Assembly (NCBI GenBank): GCA_026686845.1 | Contig: JAIVEN010000001.1 | Location: forward strand, 31,550,001-31,614,000 | Reading direction: 5' to 3' | Source: Adenanthera pavonina | Lineage: Eukaryota; Streptophyta; Magnoliopsida; Fabales; Fabaceae | DNA length: 64,000 nt | Shown: one piece after another, positions 46,664-57,405 of the stretch | Layout of the letters: the number at the start of each line of letters is the position of its first letter | How positions within the stretch are numbered: position 1 is the first letter of the stretch | Position numbers and translations under genes: made by a program | The notes under the pieces: model-generated | Told to the model about the DNA's origin: nothing | What the model saw: the letters and a program-made list of their open reading frames with translations, nothing else | Databases searched by the model: none

Positions 46664-47205
46664 AGCCCATTCTGACCCAACCTAGTATAACTTTTTTTTT
46701 CAATTTTCTCATTTTTTCTTTATTTGTTAAAAATATTGAATAATTTTATATAATTATTTTTCCTTCATATGCCTCATATAATAAATTAATTTTATAATTA
46801 TAGTAGATACATTTTATTACTTGAATTTTTACTTTTAAATTCATTTCTTAGCTTAATATTATATAAAAATAAATAATGTATAATTGTTGAGGATTTATAA
46901 TTTTGATAAATGTTACTATTTAACCCAATATTATTTCCTATTGAAATATATTTTAAATGAAACCAATTATATTTTTATTAAAAAATTAAATTAACATATT
47001 ATTTATTTATTTATTTATTGTATATTTTTATACCTGGACAAACCCAGCCCGGTATTGGCCCGATCTCGGCCCGGTGAAGAACTAGGCTAACCCGAGCCAG
47101 GCCAGTCAGCGGGCCATTTTTTCTTGCCTCGGGGTGTTCCGAGCCGGACATCAGGCCAGGGTGATACCCTGCCCGGCTCGGCCCGTAAACACCCCTAAAT
47201 AGTGC

Positions 47206-47645
47206 ATCCATCACAAATAACCTTCTAAGCATGACATCCATAAAATTTCCTCCACTTTTGTAAGACTTCCCCAACCCTAGCCCTATTATGAATACCTCAA
47301 ACCTTTTCTTGTTTTTCCCAAAATGGCTACTGAGTTCTGCAGCAACATTTTGGCAAATTATTCAAGCCACACTTGTATCTTCTTTTTTCAAGAAAGCTAA
47401 GAAAAGCACCACAATTGCCAGGTTCAGTGGTAGTTCTTGGTTTTAGACATTTTTAGTTTCTTTTTATTTTAAAATATTTAATTTGACCCTTATAATGTAA
47501 AAAATGCAATATATTCCCCATATTTTACAAATATGCCTTTTTAACCTTGCAAAGGTTTACACAGTGCTAAAAAGTGCATGATAAAAGTTTCCTAACTAAT
47601 AAGAGCATGTAGAAAACAATATGAAGAACTTGGATAGGATGAATG
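47206..47645. other. Short unassigned spacer
   Basis: Lies between the two hAT-like elements. A short ATG frame near 47325 (MATEFCSNILANYSS) has no recognisable family. I see nothing else in it. Confidence 0.4.
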
Positions 47646-47653
47646 CTTAAAAG

Positions 47654-50600
47654 CAATGTTATAAAAACTGGACTAGTCACTAGACTAATTAAGACACCGG
47701 TTTAAGGTTCAATGGTTTAATCAAAGTTAGATTGAGGTTGAATCGGTCATAACTAAACTCTTTCCAATACCTATTATGAGTCATTTTCTAAAGGGTTTCT
47801 TGATCCTAAATATATACAAAATGATTGAAGCATTTAATTTTTTTCACAAATGCCCTAATTGATTGCACTTTGTAATTAATATGATGTGACAATTAAATCA
47901 ATTTAATTAAGGTTGTTTTGTAAAGTAATGAATTTTTTTAAAAAATTTAGTGTCTAATTTTTTAATCTATATGATATAGTTAAAAATAAAACACATTTGG
48001 GACTGGAGGTATTTTTTAAATTTTATATTAATTGTTTTAGATAAAAAATAAAAATAAATGTATGATTAATAAATTATAAATATATAAAAGTTAATTATAA
48101 ATTATTATTGATGTTTTATTATAGTAAATTATTTATCAAATTTTGTATAAAATATTTGTGATTTATCTGTTAATTTATTTAAAAACATTCAATTTTCTTT
48201 TATCCCAATATGTGCCTTCCCAAGACAATCCCTTCTCAGTAGGGATTGAATGTCCATTTTTTTTCCTCAGCTTTTCACAAATCCATCTTTTCCTTCTAAA
48301 AAGTTGGCTTATTCTTTGCCTTTTTTATTATTTTCTTATGATTTCACCGTCCAAGAATACTTTTGCCTAGAACCAAGAAAACTTTTGAATTCTTTTCTAT
48401 AGAACATTAAATTCTCACCTAATGTTAGTCTCCACACCCTAAAACTACTCTCTAGAACCATCTTCTCAAAAATTATTTCAACATATTCCTCTGCTCCTCC
48501 AAAAATGTCAGCTTATTCTTTGATTTTGCGTCACCACAGAGGGGGTTCAATTATTTTGTCATCTACTATCTTCGTTTTTGCGAGGGCTGAAATTGAGAAG
48601 GAAAGAAAAAAGATTGAGGAAAGCTTGGATTTTTTTTTCTTTCTAGGTAACCTCCTCCTTCAATTGTCTTCTTTTTTCTTTCCTTGCTCTCTTTTCTTCT
48701 CCACCAGTCTTCTTTTCTTTCTATTCTTCCTCTTTATTGATGATTGATCTTCTGCTTCAGCTTTTACATTGAATCAGTTTGAACTAGCAAACCGCTGATT
48801 TTTTTTGTTTGCACCTGTTTTTGACCGGTCTTACCAGTTTTCAATTGGTTTTTTTGTGTAGCTGGTTCTCTTCTTATTTGAGACTAGACTAAATGTAACA
48901 TCCTACCTTGTTATACCTCCAGAAATAACCAAATACATCAATATCTAAACACAACCCAAATATCTCAAACCAACTCTCCAATACTCCAAAACAGTGGAAA
49001 CAAGCCCAAAAATGCCAAAAATTGGGCTGGGGCCGAGGCCGATACAGTACCGCCGCAGCTCCGGCCTACTCTGTTTTTCCCCATCTTCTGTCAACACTAG
49101 CGTCGCGGCCTGGACACTGGAGTCGCGGCGTCCCATGCTGATATGGGATATCAACAACTTTATACTCTGACCTCCGATTGACTTGATTCCAACTCCTACA
49201 AGTCAATCTAGTCCCAATCTATCCATAGACACTCTTCTTTCCTCAAACCAACTCCGTGTGGAGATTTTGGACCCTTAACACCGTTTTAGCCACTTATTAA
49301 CCAAAACTCACCATTAACCACATCCAATTGTCACCAAAGACAACTGGTCACTCAGGGACCATTCATATAGGTCCAAAACCCCCAAACCAACATGTTCAAA
49401 GAGGTTTCACCTCAAAGGAACCACTCCCCTGAGTTTTGACCCCCTTGAACTCCAATATGACCAGACAGGCTACAGGCCTTAAAACACAACAACCAAACCC
49501 AAACCACTCTGGGCTCACAAATACTACCATACCGACTTCCCAACATCCAACACTCTCAAAACACCATGAAATACACATATCATAAACACAACCAACCATA
49601 CATCACAATATATGTAATCACAACTGTTTTACCATACTATACACTTAATACAAAACCTTCTATCATACTTGGCACATAATGCATTATCCAAAATAAAAAC
49701 TACATAGACTATTCCTATGTACACAGCTACTCTTAGGGCTTCTCAGGACTAGTACCAGAACCTTCACCTGAAATGGTTAGTCATAGGAGAGGGTGGGGTG
49801 AGACAATGTCTCAGTAACTGGGATCAATAACACATAAATATATATATACACGTATAAATCATGTAACACATGAATGCAATGTAAAATGAATGGTATGTAT
49901 GTCGTCCTCACAGGGACTCCCATCTTTATCCTCCCTAACATATACAATCCACCCTTATCCTCCCTAACACATATACATACACACATATCCCATCCTTATC
50001 CTCCCTAACAAATACATATATCATCATACGTTATATATTTATATCATCATATCATCACCACTCCATCCATCATATAACACAATCTCATAATATCATGTGG
50101 TGATACTAATGTATCATCATATAACCATCATCATGTCATATCATCATGTATGCACCATTTCATATCCTATCAATTACAACATAACATGTATCATCATCAC
50201 AATCATCATCATCATCTAACCGTACACATGCCAGGATATATAAAAATAATACACATAAATTCATCAATATCGTGGTATGAAAGAGACATGCATATATATA
50301 TATACCACTATACAATAGCACATAAACAAACATCCGGTTACCTAAGGTTGTCAATACCGCGCTCACGCAAGTTCCACATGCTCTTTTGAACACCAACGCG
50401 CTTGAACCCCTCCCGATTAACCAAACAACCTTCGTAATAACACAATTCTTTCATTAACACAGTATATTATTAGACCAAACATCGCAATTCAACCACTTTT
50501 AGGCCTAACCCAAGGTTCCAATACCCCCTTTCATGCATCAATAAGCTCTTGGGGAACATTTACACACCAAACAATACCATACAACTCGGATTCCCAAGAG

Positions 50601-51219
50601 CCTTAACCGGAATCAAGCTAGGGTTAAGCTCAAATCACATATAAACCCTTCAAACTCATATCCAATCCACAAGAACACTAAAACACACTTCATTAACCTC
50701 TTTTTAACCATTTCAATTGGTGGATCTCGTCACAAATTGGAAACCCAACCTCAAAACCAAAAACCCTACATTTCCACCGAAGAAAAATGAAGGAGGAGGA
50801 GTAGAAGTAACTTACCAACTTAAATCCAAGCTCCCTCAGTTCGAAAATCACTCCTGGATGTCGGAAAATCAAACCTTAGCTGAGCTCTCGCGATCTCCCT
50901 TCGTTTCCTTTCTTTTCTTTTCCTTCCAAGCGTCCAAAGTGATCCGGATTTTAAAAAAAATCCTGACTCTCGTCGCGGCCTCACATGTCTCGCCACGGCT
51001 CCACCATAAATTTGCCGGACATCGTTACTGGATGGCCTCTCTCCGCGGCGACTCTGCTTCTTGCCGTGGCGTGAAGCCTTTTCTGACTTCTCTTGAATCT
51101 AACTCCGCCCTGTTTCCTCCGGTCCTAAACACAAACTAATAAAGATATCGTGAGGGATATTACACTAAACACTAGTTCTTGGTTAAACCAACCATTCTGG
51201 TCTTGTTTTCTTAACACTG
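47654..51219. mobile_element. Second hAT-like non-autonomous element with nested Gypsy LTR
   Basis: The left end CAATGTTATAAAAACTGGAC and the right end (inward CAGTGTTAAGAAAACAAGAC) are imperfect inverted repeats. The flanks cttaaaag (47646-47653) and ctcaaaag (51220-51227) match at 7 of 8. Inside the left end is the CCGGTTTAAGGTTCAATGGT-type sequence seen in many plant repeats. Without the Gypsy solo LTR and its TSD the element is about 1.3 kb and non-coding. Confidence 0.7.
48894..51164 (-). mobile_element. Gypsy-type solo LTR, 2271 bp
   Basis: Exact TSD ctaaa (48889-48893 and 51165-51169). Ends: TGTAACATCCTACC at left and GGATATTACA at right. There is no internal gene. Minus orientation is inferred because that strand contains a TGAGACATTGTCTCACCCCA...TTTCAGGT block that I remember from Tekay-type LTRs. 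It includes ATCATC-rich low complexity (about 50040-50220) and GC-rich CGCGGC motifs near 49110 and 50980. Confidence 0.8.
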
Positions 51220-51227
51220 CTCAAAAG

Positions 51228-52562
51228 CTCAAATGAGCATGCTATCTAGCATAGTAAGCCTTAGCTTTTTATCTTTGTTGCAAACAACAAAAATTATATG
51301 AGCAGCCACCATTTTTGGTTACTTCTCATTTCTTAGAAATGACAATAATGTCTCTAGGGACATGGTAATCTTATGTTTCACATATTGGAAAGGACAAGTG
51401 GCCTTGTGGGAATGTGATAGGGACTTAGGTAGTATACAATGTCTAAATACCATATTGAGTTATATGCCCTATGTGGTTTGGGTTAGTTCTCTCACTTCAA
51501 TAACTAGTTTTTAGGAGAAGTTTCCTCGTCCCACTTGAGAATCCATCAGAATGCCACATTTATCATCGAGAACAAAACTTTGGACAAATTTGCTACAACT
51601 TATTATTAACAATTGTTTATTTAAAGGAATCTATCAAAGTTACAAAAATTTGCTTTGATGTAACAGCTAAGTAGGATATGCTTCTAGCCTAAGTTATGTT
51701 ATATACATCCTTTATGAAGGCCTCAACACAATATATATATATGTAAGATATTGGTATAGAAAAGAAGGAAGAGGTAGGAAGAGAGAGAGAGAAGAATAAA
51801 TGGAATATGATTCAACTAACTGAACGAGTTTTCCCTCCAATACAAACACCCTCTTATAAAGAGTCTTAGTTTGTTAGTTGCTAATGGATACTAACCTCCT
51901 AACTAACTCCTCAACTTCTTATTTCACTAACATATTAGATACATACAAGATAAAGGTCATACTGTAGCAAACAAAAGTGTACATACGTACTGTGCAATCA
52001 AAATAATATAAGATTGATTTGTTAACTAGTTAATAAATTTACTATCTTTATAATATGCTTGAAAGTATTTAAATATTAGAAATAAAGGATGCACTTGTTA
52101 GAAATTTGGTGTTTCAAAAAACTAGACTTTACAACATGCTCTTTGCCGACCTTGCCAATAAATAGAAAAGAAAATATGGGAATATTGTTCAGGAGAAAGT
52201 AAGAGAAAAGGATTAAAATAATTTGAAGTCATTTTCCTTCACTAAGTAGGTGAATATTCACTGCTAGGACCACAATCTGATAAGACTTCAATACTTAAAA
52301 TAATTAATTTTCTATAATGGTCATTCAAAAGCCATATGATAATCAAGCAAAATATATTCCATAAAGAATTTGGAGTGATCTTTAAAGCAATAATTGCCAG
52401 CAATTATTAGCATGCCAAAGATGTAAAAGAAACAATAGTAGGCTAAAGAAGTGGCCATAATAAAGGAGAAGTAGCCTATATTACCTTGACTTCCCTATAG
52501 CCTTTCACATCTACGTGTAACTCACAATCCCCAATTGCTTAGTTACGTGAAGGAAATTGGAT
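51228..52562. other. Unassigned non-coding stretch
   Basis: No gene recognised. The piece about 51740-51960 (a GAGAGAGAGA tract, then TTTTCCCTCCAATACAAACA) resembles Copia LTR DNA on the minus strand, but no paired end or primer site was found. Confidence 0.35.
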
Positions 52563-52790
52563 CTACTGTTGCTTCTGCAAACCCAAAAAATTTGTGAGTA
52601 TTAGGAAGAAAAAGAGTACTAATGTCTTTGTTATAATAGTCATTTCGCACCATTGACAAGGCTTCCACAAATAGCCAAATGCTTTATGTAATGTAGCTTC
52701 TCCCCTATCAAAAACAAAGAGGGTGACAATGAAGAGAGAAACTAAGAGAAATTGGATTTGATGGGGTAAAAATGAATGGTTTAATTTCAA
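52563..52790 (-). CDS. Small hydrophobic ORF, unrecognised
   Basis: 75 codons from an ATG. An N-terminal hydrophobic run (IQFLLVSLFIVTLFVF, then DRGEA) looks like a signal peptide or anchor, and a second hydrophobic run (TLVLFFFLILTNFLGL) ends the protein. The middle has CQWC. No family recognised. In T/A-rich DNA such hydrophobic ORFs are common by chance, so this is only a candidate. Confidence 0.15.
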   Translation of the reverse strand: MKLNHSFLPHQIQFLLVSLFIVTLFVFDRGEATLHKAFGYLWKPCQWCEMTIITKTLVLFFFLILTNFLGLQKQQ

Positions 52791-53262
52791 AGATATCTAC
52801 TAAACACAGTGAAAAGCCCTCAAGCACATGAGTAGGCACACAAACACACAAAATTAAGTTGGAGGGAATGCCACCAAAATTAAAAGACCACGAGCAACAA
52901 AACTTGATGTGGAGCAATAAACTAAAACAATGTCTTGGTGTGCATAGAAGAAAGTCAAGCCACATCTTCAAGCAATATTATCAATAACAAACTGATCATT
53001 AAACCAACTAGGACATTAGTTTATAGTTCACTAGTCAAATTGCGGTTGAATGGATGTAATTAAATTCATAGTTTTAATTTTCAATAATATATTAAAAAAT
53101 TATATAAGGAAAAAATACAATAATAATAAATTGTATAATTTAACACTTAAATCCAAATAAATCAATACCTATTCATAATCATAAAATAACTTATGATGGA
53201 CAAAAATAGTAATCATCATAATATTCATTCAAATTAAATCCAATGGTTAAGTTATTAGTATC

Positions 53263-55358
53263 TCAATCAGGAAAACCACCAGCATCATCATGTTCAACCT
53301 CAACATCATCAAATGAATCCAATTGTGGAGGCTCCAGAATTTTTATATCTTCATATTAATAATTTAAGTCATTTAAAAATTCAAATATCAATCCAAAAAA
53401 ACATTAGAATATAAAAAGAATTTTCACTTTGAAGATCTTCAACATTAAACTCAAGAGTTGTATCTTCTTTAGCTATCCAAAACTCGACTTTGTCAATAGC
53501 TTCATAATCAATAGGATCATAACTTCTCTTCTTCAATTTTGACCTTACATGAAGAACAAAAATAAAAGTCATCAATTAGAGGTTCAATGAAGTCTAAAAG
53601 GGTACATGATAATTTTTATTACCTATTTTGCAAACACAAGTTATTAACAAAAACCAGATCATTTAATTGTTGATGTTCCATTCTATTTCTTTTTTTTTTT
53701 CATATGGATACATTCAAATAAACTACAATTTAGCTCAACTCCTAAAGAAGAAGAAGTTTGGCTAAGAATACAAATTACAATCTTTTGCAATGTTAGAACA
53801 CTACCCCCATAACATGACCACCACATATCTACATCAAAGATATTCAATTATATGACCAATAATAATTATAACAAATATTTGAAATTATAGTAAGGAAAAT
53901 ATGAGTAATAAATTGAAACTTACTGGGTTGCATGGTATTAGTTACTTCAAAAGCCTTTGCAAATCTGATACATTTGAATCTCATTAAGCATCTAAGCAAT
54001 ATTAGTACAGTAGCTGTCTATTTCAAACAAATCTAGAATTGATTCCATGACCCTTCCCTTGTCACAAAATCCTTTATCATAAAAGAATGCAGGATTCAAA
54101 AAATATGCTATAACATGAAGATTAAACTTTAAGTGCCTATTCCATTGAGAATAATATTCATGTAAGGCTTATATTGTTCAATTTTTTATCAAATATATTC
54201 TTTATTTCATTCTTCCCTTGTGCATGCCATCATAAGTATAACCCAAAGAAGGTTTTTCATTAGCATCTATAATTCTTAGCAATTGGATAAGGGTAGTCAC
54301 AAGCTACATAATTAGATAACAATTAGTCCAAAACGTATTATCTAATATGATATCACTAACTAGTTCACCTGCTACTATTTTTGCAAGTTTATGACTATAA
54401 AAGTGCTTATCTACAACCAAAGCTTGCAAGTCATACTTGTGCTCATACAAACTTTTCAATGTGATGAAAGTAGTAACAAAATTGGTCACTCGTCCAGCCA
54501 TCTCTTTTCCTAAGCCATGAGAAAAAAAGTCATGATTATACACAAACACAGTTATCTTTGACGCCTTTCTTACAAGATCTGACACATGAGGCATGCTTGA
54601 AATGTCCTTCAAAATAAGATTCAAACAGTGAGCAGCACAAGGTGACCAATAAGTATGTTTATATTTGGCCTAAATCATCTTGCCAGTCATATATAATTGG
54701 TTACATTATCAGTCACTACATGGACAATGTTTATAGGACTAACCCATTCAATAAATTAGCAAAACAATATAGATAAAGTCTTGGCATCTTTGATCACATC
54801 TAAAGCATCAATAGATTTCACAAATATTAAACCAATAAGAGAATAAACTAAAAGGTTTGTTAATGTTTGTTGTCTTTGGTCACTCCATCCATCAACCATA
54901 AGTGTTTAACCACTTTCTGCTCATTTGGCTCGATGACTTTTAATAAGCAACTAGCATTCTTTTTTGCAATCTTTCAACAAATTGCCTCTTGCTTCATGAA
55001 AGGAAGGGCCTTCAAACCTAAGACCCATTGCAGCAATTGCATCCAAAGCCAATTGAAAGTATGGACAGTTCAATGCATTAAATAGAATGAAATTCACATA
55101 GAGCCACCTAGCAATAGCCATCTTAGCATTGTATTGTGCCTCTTTACTGCATAATACTCTTCTGAGGCTTGGTTGGGAACCAGAAGTTGTCCTTGGAGCA
55201 AAATAATTGTCAATCTTGTTGGTAGCTTTTCTTTTGCCTTGAGTAGTCAATACCCTTTTAATTGGAGAAACCACTTCACATTCTATTTCCTCACCATACT
55301 CTTCAGGCACATCACTAAGCATCTTCTCTAGCTGTACTTCTTTCAAAGATTCTTGCAT
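53263..55358 (-). pseudogene. hAT transposase (DUF659 / dimerisation region)
   Basis: Reading leftwards: KRKATNKIDNYFAPRTTSGS, EAQYNAKMAIARWLYVNFIL, DAIAAMGLRFEGPSFHEARG (DUF659-like, about 55240-54980), a broken stretch, then LILKDISSMPHVSDLVRKAS and KITVFVYNHDFFSHGLGKEM (about 54620-54520). It continues with NEKPSLGYTYDGMHKGRMK, WNRHLKFNLHVIAYFLNPAF (about 54150-54090), KLKKRSYDPIDYEAIDKVEF and an acidic end LEPPQLDSFDDVEVEHDDAG with TGA at 53263-53265. This is the usual order for plant hAT transposases of the IDNFF type. The N-terminal BED zinc finger was not found. Several stops and frame breaks disable it. The intact protein would cut hAT ends and dimerise through its C-terminus. Confidence 0.88.
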
Positions 55359-55609
55359 TATGTGGTAAGCATCATGATAAAATCATTTCGCAAGAAGTTA
55401 TTTGACCTCAAACACTGATAAAATGTTGCTTCATTCTATTTATCCTCTCCTATGTAGACTAATAAACAATAAAGGCAAATATATACATTAGTTTTCCCTC
55501 TATTTTGAAGGCAAAATACTCCCCAATTTTTAATATAATAAGGAGATCACTAGTATTCAGAAACTTGCAAGGTTTTTTCAAGAAATTTAGTACAAATTCA
55601 TACATACAT

Positions 55610-55676
55610 AGATATAGATATATTATTGATATAGATGTAGATATAGATATAGGTATAGGTATAGACATAGATATAT
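55610..55676. repeat. Degenerate (GATATA)n microsatellite
   Basis: GATATA / GATGTA / GGTATA hexamers repeat for about 67 bases. Confidence 0.9.
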
Positions 55677-55699
55677 CATATCCAACAAGTAATACCCCC

Positions 55700-57095
55700 T
55701 CCCCACTTGATAATCATTAATAAAAAGGAATTCCATCAAATAAGTAGTGCAGAAATTTCAACAAAGTAACAACTAAGCACAAAAAAAGGGCATATCAACA
55801 CTAGTGAGCAAAATATAAGAGGAAATGTATAGAATAAAGTTAAAAACTAACAAAAGATTTATATAAACAACCTAACAAACCTATGAACATGTAGTAAATA
55901 TTTTAAAAGCTAATCCTGACTACAAAATTATAGAAAAATCAAGAAAGAAAGAACTTTGGTATAAAGTGCTTTTAAAAAAAAAGTGAGAGAACAAAATAGT
56001 CCTAAAACACTCACAAGTTAAGCCTCTAAAACTAAAAAAAAAAAATGCTTTACAAATGCAAAACATAGGTCAACTATGCTGCTAAAAATTAGAATTGATT
56101 CATGTATACTTTATCTTCAAAATTTTATTCCAGGAGTCTATATTTCTCCCTTTGTATGAGATCTTTAGATCTTTAGTTTCTTAGGAGATATCCTCATTTA
56201 TTATCTCTTATATTTGTTTATTTTACTTTCTTTCAGATTAGTATCAGCTTGTGTTTTTCAAGATTAATTCTGGCTTCCTATCAAATCTCAAGGCAAAAAG
56301 AAACCTGTCTGCAAAAATTACCTTTCAAGTGAATCATCAGCTTTCTTTGCCTTGCTATCAAAGTGGCTTAATGTCAATAATTTCAAATAAAGTATAACCA
56401 ATTAATGTCACCAAATATCTGCCAAACATTGGACAGATATAGATTGGCTAGTGTTTGCAGTAAAATTTAATGTTTGGTTACTCATTCTTCTTTGGCAATT
56501 TAATATCAGCAAATGTCACTCATCAACCAACTGAGAATTATTCAACATTAATAGCAAGAGATTATAAGTGACAGCTCTTGTCATCAAAACAAAACTAGTA
56601 ACTAAAATTGCAAGGTCATCCTTGTTTCAATCAACCGCACCATCAACACTAATGACAATGCATTAAAAAAAAAGTGATCAAGGTGCCAATTAAGACAAGG
56701 AACATAGGGAAAAATTAAAAAAAAAAAACTACTCTTCAAATACCATCTAGGACATATAAAATATATCAATATTTAAGCTTTCATAGTTACAAACTCAAAC
56801 ATCTTCAGAAGGCTCCAACATTTAGGACTTACTATTTAGGAAATACTTTTAGATGGACTAAATACCTACTAAAGCAATGTAAATATACAAAATTATGCAT
56901 TTACTCAATAATAACTCCAAATGCCTGAAAAACTGAAATTTCTCATCTAACAGTGGAAGTTCATTTTACCTAGGGATTGAATTTCTATTTCTAGACTCCA
57001 AACAAAAGAGCTTCAGCCTATTTGTACTTTCAATGGTGAAGGCAAAATGGAGTGGGGTATTTGTACCTCAATTGACTGTAAGAACTATTATTGGT
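55700..57095. other. Non-coding stretch between hAT gene and Copia
   Basis: AT-rich DNA with A tracts (55975, 56035, 56712). No recognisable protein or terminal repeat. It probably contains the hAT 5' region and the start of the Copia LTR, whose 5' limit I could not define. Confidence 0.4.
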
Positions 57096-57383
57096 TCATA
57101 AGCCTATAATGAGAGTAGGTCCATTAAACAGTAGCAACCCAAGTATATTACTTCTTCGTCTAGCTCAAACAGTTTAGAGTTATAATTTTTATTAGTCCTT
57201 TTTATTTATTAGTTGTATTCTCTTTACGTTTTACATGTATTGCTTCTAGAATATTTTTTGACTGGACACATGTTTGATCCTCTGTAAATTTGCTGTAACA
57301 ATTACTATATTAAATTCTCTTCTCTTACTCTCATTTGTAAATTCAAACAGTGGAGAATAATTTTTTTTAGTAAAATCACGATT

Positions 57384-57395
57384 TGGCATCAGAGC
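57384..57395 (+). other. Copia primer binding site
   Basis: TGGCATCAGAGC, one change from the initiator Met-tRNA site TGGTATCAGAGC. It lies 22 bases before the gag ATG at 57406. Confidence 0.88.
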
Positions 57396-57405
57396 GTAAT
57401 TTACC

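Larger units (their letters stand above)
41216..47197. mobile_element. hAT-like non-autonomous element with GC-rich ends
   Basis: The left end TAGGGTTGTTCAATTGGGCC and the right end (inward TAGGGGTGTTTACGGGCCGA) form imperfect inverted repeats. The flanks aatagagc (41208-41215) and aatagtgc (47198-47205) match at 7 of 8 bases, the hAT target length. Inside each end lie GGGCCGGG-like tracts, striking against the AT-rich background. The only protein sequence inside belongs to the nested SIRE Copia. The remainder is about 0.7 kb. Confidence 0.75.
52973..57000 (-). mobile_element. hAT element around a decayed transposase (right end not found)
   Basis: The left end CAATATTATCAATAACAAAC, followed by AAACCAACTAGGAC and GGTTGAATGG, resembles the left end of the element at 47654. 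The transposase gene lies inside. No matching right end was seen before the Copia LTR, so the right boundary is arbitrary. Confidence 0.5.

Noticed and set aside
47011..47274. 87-codon minus-strand ORF with Arg/Pro/Gly-rich sequence
   Set aside because: It translates the GGGCC-rich terminal region of the hAT-like element.
48505..48747. Phe/Leu-rich 80-codon ORF
   Set aside because: Low-complexity T-rich DNA in a non-autonomous element; no domain.
50150..50396. His-rich ORF and its antisense
   Set aside because: Produced by ATCATC low complexity within the Gypsy solo LTR.
51740..51960. Possible reverse-oriented Copia LTR end
   Set aside because: No paired terminus, TSD or primer binding site could be found.
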